Assembly (NCBI GenBank): GCA_002396665.1
Contig: DGYJ01000105.1
Coordinates: 16,743 to 22,701 of the forward strand
DNA from: Bdellovibrionaceae bacterium UBA5009
GTDB lineage: Bacteria; Bdellovibrionota; Bdellovibrionia; Bdellovibrionales; Bdellovibrionaceae
Reading direction: 5' to 3'
Length of the DNA stretch: 5,959 nt
Shown: positions 1 to 5,959 of the stretch, piece by piece
Layout of the letters: every line of letters begins with the position of its first letter
Numbering within the stretch: the first letter of the stretch is position 1
Notes under the pieces: generated by a model
Database searches by the model: none
What the model saw: the letters and a program-made list of their open reading frames with translations, nothing else
What the model was told of the DNA's origin: nothing
Position numbers and translations under genes: made by a program

Positions 1-1
1 A

Positions 2-1072
2 GCCCAAGTGTCACTTGGCACATCTTACTGGAAACTCGTGGCTAAAGATCCAAAAACTCAAACTGTTAAAGCAGAAAGCCCGGTTTATAAAACTGAATAC
101 ATTGCTAGATATGCACCGACAGTCATCTTTCCCATTGCTGACGCAAAAATCCCAATGGAAACATTTCCGATGGATTTATCCTTCAAATGGCAAAAAGGTG
201 ATCAAAACAATCGTGTCACATTAGAAGTTTCTGAAGACCCGATGATGCAGAAAAAAATTATTGCAAAGACTTTTGCAAAAGAAGAGAGCTTCGTCCTTCC
301 GAACATGAAAGAGGGAATTTATTATCTGCGTATGAGCGCTTTTTCTGATGATAGCCCACCGCTTGTTGGACGTGTGCAAAAATTCACTCTTGAAAAAATT
401 GCTAAAACACAACCTAAAAACCCAGTTCAAGTGGTTTGGAATCTTGCGCCCCAGGGCGAACAACAATTTTTTATCAAAGAACCGCAATTGGATCTCAGTT
501 GGAAGGCTGCCAATCGCCAAGAAGATGTGACCAATTGGAAATTAAAAATCCAAGCTGAAAATTCTTTTCCAGAAATCACAAGTCAGTGGGATCTAAAAAC
601 TCCGCAAATGAAAGCCCCCCTAGCGAAAGCTGGAAGATACATCGCTTCAGTTCAAGCCTACGATAAAGATGGCCAACTGATTGGTGAATCAGAAAAAAAA
701 TCCTTTGCTGTCGTTGAAAAACCTTACTTGCAATCACCTGAATTTATTAAAAGCGCCAACGGAACATTGATGGCACAGGCTGATGGCAGTGCAGATCTTC
801 AATGGAATGCGATCCAAGGCGCGCAAGAGTATATTTTAACAGTACAAAACATGACTGAAAATAAATCCAAGGAATTTAAGCTTAAAAACAACAAAGCCCA
901 ATTTAAATCTCAAACTTTGAATCCTAAAAATACTTACCAAATTAAGATCGAAGCCATTGATCAATTTGGTCGCAAAAACAAAGACTCAAAATTTGTAAAA
1001 TTAGAAGTGCCACAAGAAAGTAATATTCAAGCTCCAAAATTGAAAGGTATTAAGATCAAGACGAATGAATAA
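2..1072 (+). CDS. Fn3-like multi-domain protein, probably exported (5' end missing)
   Basis: The reading frame is open to the left edge, so this is the C-terminal 356 residues of a longer protein. The GTG at 8 is in frame but has no ribosome binding site and falls inside the end of a beta-sandwich module (GTSYWKLVAKD), so I do not take it as a start. About three further modules of roughly 90-100 residues follow. Each has Fn3/Ig-like hallmarks: a core Trp in strand B (LSFKWQKG, LDLSWKAA, LQWNAIQGAQEY) and a late Tyr strand (GIYYLRMSAF, GRYIASVQAYD, NTYQIKIEAID). No catalytic motif, transmembrane helix or Cys is visible. The protein is Lys- and Gln-rich and ends in a short basic tail. The missing N-terminus could hold a signal peptide and a FecR- or LysM-type domain, as in some bdellovibrio proteins, but that is inference. 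The stop overlaps the start of the next gene, which has similar modules, so the two products probably act together in the envelope. Confidence 0.8.
   Translation, partial: AQVSLGTSYWKLVAKDPKTQTVKAESPVYKTEYIARYAPTVIFPIADAKIPMETFPMDLSFKWQKGDQNNRVTLEVSEDPMMQKKIIAKTFAKEESFVLPNMKEGIYYLRMSAFSDDSPPLVGRVQKFTLEKIAKTQPKNPVQVVWNLAPQGEQQFFIKEPQLDLSWKAANRQEDVTNWKLKIQAENSFPEITSQWDLKTPQMKAPLAKAGRYIASVQAYDKDGQLIGESEKKSFAVVEKPYLQSPEFIKSANGTLMAQADGSADLQWNAIQGAQEYILTVQNMTENKSKEFKLKNNKAQFKSQTLNPKNTYQIKIEAIDQFGRKNKDSKFVKLEVPQESNIQAPKLKGIKIKTNE
1065..1072 (+). other. 8-base start/stop overlap (translational coupling)
   Basis: ATGAATAA contains the ATG of the Fn3/barrel gene and, in another frame, the TAA of the upstream Fn3 gene. 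The nearest purine-rich stretch (AAAGG near 1043-1047) is too far upstream to be a normal ribosome binding site. Re-initiation by ribosomes finishing the first gene is the simplest reading. Confidence 0.6.
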
Positions 1073-2717
1073 GCTCTTTTTACTTTTTTTATTTCTACTT
1101 GTCCCCCTTTCATTTTCCCATGCACAATCGGGAAAGCGATCTGTTAGTTTTGATTGGGAACCCATTCAAGGTGCAAAATCCTATGAAGTTCAAATTCGGA
1201 AAGTTAAAAAAGATTCCGAATCTAAAGATTTTATTTTTAAATCCACAGAGCCAGTTTTCAATGGGTCCCTAAAGCCTGGACAATACACAATGAAATTACG
1301 ATCCATTGACCCCCGTGGTGTGCCAGGCCCTTGGAGTACAGAAAGCGATTTCCTTGTCCCATTGGAGTCCGTTCGACTGACCTCGCCTTCTCCAAAAGCA
1401 GAAATCAATGCCCAAAATGCTAAAGAGCGCGAAGTCGAATTCACTTGGAAGCAAGTTCCAGGTGCAACAGCTTATCAATTCGAACTGACAAGCGCCGATG
1501 GAAAAATTGACGTTCATGAAACATTAACTCAAACAGAATTTAAAAAGGCTATCCCCGTTGGTACAAATTTCACTTGGAAAGTGAAAGCCCAGGGTGAACA
1601 AGGCGCTGAAAGCGAAGCATTTTCAGTTGCAGAAGCCTCAATCCTTGGAAGCAAACTAGAAAAACCAAAAATTGAAAAGCCAGAGACTGAATTTGTACGT
1701 GAAATTAAATGGTCCCGCCCAGAAAATGCAGAAAATTTTGATTACGCCATTTCAAAATACAATCCCAAAACTAAAAAATGGGAAAAAATGAAGGGTGTCG
1801 AATCTGACGCCACAGAATCTACCAATTTTGACGAACAATGGCCCGGTGGAAAATATAAATTTTCGATCCGCGCAAAAGCTGACCATCGGCCATCGTCAGA
1901 TGTCAGTTCGATACTATTCAATGTTCGTGGGGGGGATCGCTCGCCTGCTGCAGAATATGTTTCAACTGTTCGGCAATCCATTGACCGTATCTCTGGATGG
2001 TATGGAATAGCTAGCTACTTAATCACACAAATGGACTATTCCTTAACATACAAGGGCTTTCAATCTGTTCCCTTTAAAGCCATTGGTGGAACTGGACGTG
2101 TTGGGATTGGTTGGATGAGCAAAGAAAGTCCATGGGGATTTTTAAATATTTTAGATTTGAGCGGATTTTTAAAAGATGGTTCTGCGAAAACTTTTGCATC
2201 CATGGAAACATCGGCTGTGTATAGAAAAACAGTTGGCGAGCGTGACGAGCTTCGAATTCAAACAGGTCTTTACTATAAAGAAACTCCACAGGTTTTACCG
2301 GTTGTCAGTACACTTTCAAATGATGGAAGCAATGCCAGCACCTATGTCAAAAACATGGCCGTTGTTGGACCCCATGTCGGCGCCGAATATTGGTATTCAA
2401 TGACGCCAAAACTTGGACTTCAAGTGAATGCACATTTTTATTATAGCATGATGAAGCTTTCAACACCTTCAGGGGAACCCCATCAAGGACAGCTTTCCAC
2501 CCAATACGGATTTTTAGGAAGCTATCGTATGAGCAAAAAAATGACAGGCCTAGCTGGTGTAAGCTACAGAGTTGATTCTTCAAGTTACACAGACACTAAT
2601 CACACTGACATTGATGCTAACACGTCTATTGATCAATCTGCAGTCACGATCACAGACACGACGACTTCGAAGTTATCAGGTTTATACTTTAATATTTTTG
2701 CAGAGTATTCATTTTAA
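1065..2717 (+). CDS. Fn3-like domains fused to a C-terminal outer-membrane beta-barrel-like domain
   Basis: The product has 550 residues. It begins with a clear signal peptide: Lys3, a hydrophobic run at 4-17 and a likely cut after SHA20. There is no lipobox Cys. Residues 25-290 hold about three Fn3-like modules with a recurring core (FDWEPIQGAKSYEVQI, FTWKQVPGATAYQFEL, IKWSRPENAENFDYAI). Residues 300-550 change character to alternating aromatic/polar strands with Gly turns (GRVGIGWMS, ETSAVYRKT, LRIQTGLYYKE, VGAEYWYSM, LQVNAHFYYSMM, QYGFLGSYRM, AGVSYRVD). The chain ends YFNIFAEYSF, which fits the outer-membrane beta-signal with a terminal aromatic residue. I therefore infer periplasmic (or less likely surface) Fn3 modules attached to a small barrel of perhaps 8-12 strands. 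The ATG is chosen because it directly begins the signal peptide. It overlaps the previous stop by 8 bases with no strong ribosome binding site nearby, which suggests translational coupling. The specific function is unknown. Confidence 0.85.
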   Translation: MNKLFLLFLFLLVPLSFSHAQSGKRSVSFDWEPIQGAKSYEVQIRKVKKDSESKDFIFKSTEPVFNGSLKPGQYTMKLRSIDPRGVPGPWSTESDFLVPLESVRLTSPSPKAEINAQNAKEREVEFTWKQVPGATAYQFELTSADGKIDVHETLTQTEFKKAIPVGTNFTWKVKAQGEQGAESEAFSVAEASILGSKLEKPKIEKPETEFVREIKWSRPENAENFDYAISKYNPKTKKWEKMKGVESDATESTNFDEQWPGGKYKFSIRAKADHRPSSDVSSILFNVRGGDRSPAAEYVSTVRQSIDRISGWYGIASYLITQMDYSLTYKGFQSVPFKAIGGTGRVGIGWMSKESPWGFLNILDLSGFLKDGSAKTFASMETSAVYRKTVGERDELRIQTGLYYKETPQVLPVVSTLSNDGSNASTYVKNMAVVGPHVGAEYWYSMTPKLGLQVNAHFYYSMMKLSTPSGEPHQGQLSTQYGFLGSYRMSKKMTGLAGVSYRVDSSSYTDTNHTDIDANTSIDQSAVTITDTTTSKLSGLYFNIFAEYSF

Positions 2718-2718
2718 A

Positions 2719-2723
2719 GGGAG
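2719..2723 (+). promoter_or_regulatory. Ribosome binding site of the cyclase gene
   Basis: GGGAG sits 5 bases before the ATG at 2729 and directly after the TAA of the barrel gene. It supports this start for the cyclase. The 11-base gap leaves no room for a separate promoter, except one inside the upstream coding region. Confidence 0.75.
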
Positions 2724-2728
2724 CTTTT

Positions 2729-4579
2729 ATGAAGATACCTATTTCAGCACAATTGATTACCATCACAGCCGGACTACTGGTTTGTGTGACTGTGCCCATC
2801 GCATTTAAAAGCTCTGAAGAATTTGAAAAAAATTCTGTGCAACGTGAAAATGCCATCAATCGCGAATTGGCCGAATCACGAGCCAAACAACTTGAAAATA
2901 TCATCATGAACTTAACAGAGAAGACAACTTCCTCTGCCCGTCTGCTTTTAAAAGCGACAACTCAAAGTGACGCCACAAATGCAAGCACAGACTTTGATAT
3001 TAACTTCAACAACGACAACGATTTTGTGGCCATTGAGGTTTATAAAATTGATGGCACTTCAATTCAATCCGTGGCTCAAAAAATTAAATCTGAAGCTTTA
3101 AAACCCTATGGTTTAACAAATTTGTATATCACTCAACTTCGAAACGAAACAAAATTTCCAATTCGATCCATTGTCGAAGATAATAAAGGCAAAGTGATTT
3201 TGGTCAATTCATCTGGGCCAGAAAAGAAAACTCCGCCCATGATCACCATTGGAGTTCCACTTGTTCGGGATGCTCAAAATAAAATCACACACGTTGCGCT
3301 TGCGGATGTGAATCTATCAGTTCTGCAAAAACCATTTGGCAAACGATCAGCAAGTACATTCTTTGTCGCGGACAGCAATGGAATTCTACTTGCTCATAGT
3401 GATGAAAAACTAGCCATTGCAAAAAAGAATATGTCGGCCTTGGACATCGTACAATTTACTTTTAAAAGCCCCACACCGTCTTCAACAAAACTTTATCAAG
3501 ATCCAGAAACCCATAAAAACTTCCTTGGCGCCTACGCAAAGACAAGTTTTGGCGTGACTGTGTTTTCACAAATCGAAGAAGAAAAAGTTTTAGCTCCATC
3601 GCAAAAAGTAAAACTCGAAGCCTTTAAAATCGCAGGATACTTTCTTTCAGCGGCTCTTTTATTAGTGTTCTTGTTTTCGATGATGATGACCTCACCCATC
3701 GAAAAGCTGGTGCAATTGATCGGAGTTGTTTCTAAAGGAAACTTCGATGTCAAAGCAACAAAAGAAATTAAGTTCTTTATGAAAGACGAAGTCCACGAAC
3801 TTTCTGCCGCCTTCGATAATATGACAGAAGGCCTTAAAGAGCGGGACAAAGTGAAAAGTTTGTTTAATAAATTCCACGGATCCAGCGTCACAGACGATTT
3901 GATGCAAAATGATATTGGTCTTGGTGGACAAAATAAAGACGTGGTGGTCTTTTTTAGTGATATCCGCGGGTTCACAGCTTTTTCTGAAAACAAATCGCCT
4001 GAAGAAGTTGTTCAAATGCTGAACGAATACTTCGCAGTGATGGTGGGAATTATAAACAAGCACGGTGGCGTCGTGGATAAATTTATCGGTGATGCCATCA
4101 TGGCCGTTTGGGGAGCTCCAAAAACATCAGACAAAGATCCGCAAAACGCGGTCCGCGCCTGCTTAGAAATGCGTAAAGCTTTGGCAGTACTCAATGAAAA
4201 AAGAATTGCCCGCGGTGATGTCCCGATACAAATTGGAATGGGTCTGCATGCAGGACAAGCAATTTCTGGAACCATCGGATCCGACGAGCGCATGGAGTAC
4301 ACAGTGATCGGTAATACAGTGAATACTGGTTCACGTATCGAGGCTTCAACAAAAGCCTTTGGTTCTGACATGCTGATCAGTGAAAGCGTCTATGAAAAAG
4401 TAGCTGATTTATTTATGATTGAATACGCAGGAGCTGCCGAAGTCAAAGGCCGTACCGATGCTTTGAAAATGTTTAAAGTCCGTGGCTATAAAGATGAAAA
4501 AGGTGAATTTGTCGAAGTGAAAACGCCTTATTCTGATTACGAAGCTGGTCATGTCGATAAAGTCAAAATTGCTTCTTGA
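2729..4579 (+). CDS. Membrane adenylate cyclase, class III, with dCache-like sensor and HAMP domain
   Basis: The 616-residue product probably makes cAMP from ATP in response to a periplasmic signal. Order of parts: transmembrane helix 1 (about 7-26); periplasmic region 27-298; helix 2 (about 301-321); HAMP (about 320-372, with P323 and the DEVHELSAAFDNM stretch); a short transducer segment (about 374-395); catalytic domain 403-587. The periplasmic part looks like a double Cache fold: a first-lobe ending like ITIGVPLVRD...VALADVNLSVL and a second-lobe VADSNGILLAHSDEKLA. All expected class III residues are present: metal-binding D411 (FSDIRGFT) and D455 (GDAIMAVWG), adenine-selecting K451 and T525 (EYTVIGNT), and transition-state N532 and R536 (NTVNTGSR). 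The Lys/Thr pair favours adenylate over guanylate cyclase. A tail of about 29 residues follows the catalytic domain. One polypeptide carries all catalytic residues, so a homodimer with two active sites is expected. The gene is last in the apparent operon. The ligand is unknown. Confidence 0.95.
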   Translation: MKIPISAQLITITAGLLVCVTVPIAFKSSEEFEKNSVQRENAINRELAESRAKQLENIIMNLTEKTTSSARLLLKATTQSDATNASTDFDINFNNDNDFVAIEVYKIDGTSIQSVAQKIKSEALKPYGLTNLYITQLRNETKFPIRSIVEDNKGKVILVNSSGPEKKTPPMITIGVPLVRDAQNKITHVALADVNLSVLQKPFGKRSASTFFVADSNGILLAHSDEKLAIAKKNMSALDIVQFTFKSPTPSSTKLYQDPETHKNFLGAYAKTSFGVTVFSQIEEEKVLAPSQKVKLEAFKIAGYFLSAALLLVFLFSMMMTSPIEKLVQLIGVVSKGNFDVKATKEIKFFMKDEVHELSAAFDNMTEGLKERDKVKSLFNKFHGSSVTDDLMQNDIGLGGQNKDVVVFFSDIRGFTAFSENKSPEEVVQMLNEYFAVMVGIINKHGGVVDKFIGDAIMAVWGAPKTSDKDPQNAVRACLEMRKALAVLNEKRIARGDVPIQIGMGLHAGQAISGTIGSDERMEYTVIGNTVNTGSRIEASTKAFGSDMLISESVYEKVADLFMIEYAGAAEVKGRTDALKMFKVRGYKDEKGEFVEVKTPYSDYEAGHVDKVKIAS

Positions 4580-4580
4580 T

Positions 4581-5843
4581 TTAGCTTTGTGAAAGTCCAT
4601 CCTTTAAAGCTGTATTCTTTGCTTTAAAGGATGGGTACAATCCCATCAACAGGCCTGCAAATACAACAAAGCCAGACAAATACAAATCACTGGCTTCAAA
4701 TCCGATATCATCCAAATACAATCCAAATTGGCGAGCAAGCCATGGCTTCAATAGTACAATCACTAAAATTTGCAAAAGCCAACCAAGTGCAACTCCTGCA
4801 ACAGTCAAAAAGCCAGATTCAATCAGCATCAAAGATAAAATTTGATTGGCATGGGCCCCAAGGGAACGAAGCAACGCCATTTCCCGCCGGCGCTCATTCA
4901 ACAAAGTTGTGATGGCAATCAACATGGTTGTCAGTCCAATCAACAGCACAAGCCACGAGATCACTTTCAAAACTTTTTCGACCGAGGCCAATCCATTCCA
5001 AAGTTCTGACAAAACAGCACCTGGAATAATCGCCAACAAGGGTTCATCCGTATCTGCATTGATTTCACGCTGCAACCGTAATGTTTCGATTCGCGATTTT
5101 GTTCTTAAAAAAAATGCAGTGATTGTCGAAATTTTTAAATTTTCTGCCTTGATCTGATCCTTCGAAGTGCTATGGGCCTGGGATGGCACGGCCCCACTTT
5201 CCCAATCCACATGCAAAGCTTCAAAGCCTTGCAATGAAATATACACGGCACGATCCAAGGCCGTGCCTGTGGCCTTCATAATTCCGCTGACCTTAAAGGG
5301 GCGATCTCCGTGATGAATGATCCCCTCACCTTTAGTTACACCATGGGACATCACAATTTCTGTACCAATTTTATAATTTAAATTTTTTGCAACTTCAGAT
5401 CCGATAACGACATCCCACAGATCATCAAAGGCTTGACCCTGTTCAAATTCGACCGAGCCCTCGCCGCGAAAATGATAGTGTTTAAAAAAATCCTTATTCG
5501 TCCCCACCACACGATATCCACGATGGCCATCGCCTAATGTGTAAGGAATTGTCCATTCAACAGCCGAATGCTTTGTGTATTTTTCAAACATCGAGTAGGA
5601 AATATTATTCGTCGCCTGCCCCATATTAAAAACACTGTACAGGATCAATTGCAGAGGGCCACTTCTAGCGCCAACAATTAAATCTGTTTGACTGATGGTT
5701 TGAGTAAATCCCTCTTGGGTTGATTTTTTTATTTTTTCAACACTGACCAATAATGAAAAACTGAGTGCAATTGAAATCACCGTCAAAATGGTTGAAAATT
5801 TTCTAAATTTTAAAGCCTTCCAAGCCAATCGAAACAAAATCAT
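4581..5843 (-). CDS. ABC transporter permease, FtsX/MacB (LolC/E-like) type
   Basis: The 420-residue product is the membrane subunit of an ABC system. The MacB/LolCDE layout is visible: an N-terminal amphipathic segment and helix 1 (about 17-36), a large periplasmic domain (about 37-290), then three helices (about 292-315, 335-368, 385-404). The FtsX-domain signature lies at 315-354 (NERRREMALLRSLGA, then LIESGFLTVAGVALGWLL), and the family-typical ending (GLYPSFKAKNTALKDGL) closes the protein. The stretch DLIVGARSGPLQLILYSVF (54-72) and the GTALDRAVYISLQGFEALHVDW region resemble, from memory, permeases of zinc-regulated ABC loci (PA4065-like in Pseudomonas, zrg genes in Vibrio). That link is inference, and lipoprotein or peptide handling is equally possible. 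The start overlaps the ATPase stop by 4 bases (ATGA), and a GGGGGA ribosome binding site lies 5 bases upstream (complement of 5849-5854). Length is normal for the family. The gene ends one base from the convergent cyclase stop. Confidence 0.93.
   Translation of the reverse strand: MILFRLAWKALKFRKFSTILTVISIALSFSLLVSVEKIKKSTQEGFTQTISQTDLIVGARSGPLQLILYSVFNMGQATNNISYSMFEKYTKHSAVEWTIPYTLGDGHRGYRVVGTNKDFFKHYHFRGEGSVEFEQGQAFDDLWDVVIGSEVAKNLNYKIGTEIVMSHGVTKGEGIIHHGDRPFKVSGIMKATGTALDRAVYISLQGFEALHVDWESGAVPSQAHSTSKDQIKAENLKISTITAFFLRTKSRIETLRLQREINADTDEPLLAIIPGAVLSELWNGLASVEKVLKVISWLVLLIGLTTMLIAITTLLNERRREMALLRSLGAHANQILSLMLIESGFLTVAGVALGWLLQILVIVLLKPWLARQFGLYLDDIGFEASDLYLSGFVVFAGLLMGLYPSFKAKNTALKDGLSQS
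4597..4634. terminator. 14-bp perfect inverted repeat between convergent genes; possible bidirectional transcript end
   Basis: The arms CCATCCTTTAAAGC (4597-4610) and GCTTTAAAGGATGG (4621-4634) are perfect reverse complements around a 10-base loop, and two G-U pairs could extend the RNA stem. The repeat starts 17 bases after the cyclase stop and lies within codons 404-416 of the convergent permease. Neither strand has a T-run right after the stem, so it is not a textbook intrinsic terminator. It could still stop or stabilise the 3' ends of both transcripts. The repeat is certain; its function is inferred. Confidence 0.5.
4630..4647. repeat. Short inverted repeat overlapping the right arm of the larger hairpin
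   Basis: GATGGG (4630-4635) and CCCATC (4642-4647) are perfect reverse complements around a 6-base loop. The left arm shares bases with the right arm of the 14-bp repeat, so the two stems cannot form together. It is short enough to be chance. Confidence 0.3.
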
Positions 5844-5959
5844 GACAGTCCCCCGTCACTTTTTTGTGCCTGCACTTGGTTCAATTCTGTCAGATCAATG
5901 ACTCTGTCAAAAAGTCCCATTAAACTTCGATCATGGCTGACAAAAAGAAGTGTGGTAAG
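5840..5959 (-). CDS. ABC transporter ATP-binding protein, C-terminal end only
   Basis: The last 39 codons of a gene that continues past the right edge. The visible part starts TLLFVSHDRSLMGLFDRVID, which is the beta-strand plus H-loop (switch His in VSHD) found at the end of ABC nucleotide-binding domains, followed by the usual 'drv..l' strand. Walker A, Walker B and the signature motif lie outside the window. The TGA stop overlaps the ATG of the permease by 4 bases, the standard arrangement of an ATPase/permease pair, so this is very likely the energising subunit of the same transporter. After the H-loop only about 30 residues remain, as in the compact LolD/MacB-type ATPases. Confidence 0.88.
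   Translation of the reverse strand, partial: LTTLLFVSHDRSLMGLFDRVIDLTELNQVQAQKSDGGLS
5849..5854 (-). promoter_or_regulatory. Ribosome binding site of the permease gene
   Basis: GGGGGA on the minus strand lies 5 bases before the permease ATG (5843-5841), inside the end of the ATPase gene. Together with the ATGA overlap it supports this start and coupled translation of the two subunits. Confidence 0.65.

Noticed and set aside
8..10. GTG as the start of the first gene
   Set aside because: The frame is open to the window edge, no ribosome binding site can be seen, and the codon lies inside the end of an Fn3-like module. The gene is treated as truncated by the window.
3532..3993. Open frame of 153 codons on the minus strand inside the cyclase gene
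   Set aside because: It lies wholly opposite a strongly supported coding region with intact HAMP and catalytic motifs, and its translation shows no domain-like pattern.
4012..4371. Open frame of 119 codons on the minus strand opposite the catalytic domain
   Set aside because: It is a shadow of the conserved cyclase frame; no ribosome binding site or recognisable protein features.
5106..5114. A-run on the plus strand (T-run on the minus strand) as a terminator
   Set aside because: It lies inside the permease coding region with no adjacent GC-rich stem and encodes ordinary residues of the protein.
4631..5157. Two plus-strand open frames opposite the permease gene
   Set aside because: Their translations are low-complexity or unstructured, and the minus-strand frame encodes a clear FtsX-type permease.
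1..5959. tRNA, rRNA, CRISPR, insertion sequence or prophage features
   Set aside because: No cloverleaf, direct-repeat array, terminal repeats or transposase/integrase motifs were found; the window is almost fully covered by the five genes.

Overview
The window reads as chromosomal DNA of a Gram-negative bacterium with fairly AT-rich coding sequence. It carries an outer-membrane beta-barrel candidate, a periplasm-facing sensor cyclase and a MacB/LolC-type ABC permease. Exported fibronectin-III-like proteins placed beside class III cyclases are reminiscent of predatory Bdellovibrio relatives, but this taxonomic guess is inference from gene style only. Nearly every base is coding, and I see no RNA genes, insertion sequences, CRISPR arrays or att sites.

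Plus strand, 2-4579: three tightly packed co-directional genes. (1) The 3' part of a gene for a multi-domain Fn3-like, probably exported protein; its start lies left of the window. (2) A 550-residue protein with a signal peptide, about three Fn3-like modules and a C-terminal beta-barrel-like region ending in Phe; its start overlaps the previous stop by 8 bases. (3) After an 11-base gap with a good ribosome binding site, a 616-residue transmembrane adenylate cyclase with a dCache-like periplasmic sensor, a HAMP domain and a complete class III catalytic domain. The spacing suggests one operon that could link an envelope or surface structure to cAMP production.

Minus strand, 5959-4581: an ABC transporter pair. 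The last 39 residues of an ATP-binding subunit run in from the right edge. They overlap by 4 bases the start of a complete 420-residue FtsX/MacB-type permease. The permease resembles a subfamily that I associate, from memory, with zinc-regulated ABC loci of gammaproteobacteria; its substrate is not established by the sequence.

The two transcription units converge with a single base between stop codons. A perfect 14-bp inverted repeat lies inside the last codons of the permease, just past the cyclase stop. It is the only candidate transcription-end structure seen between them. Promoters for both units must lie outside the window or were not recognisable.
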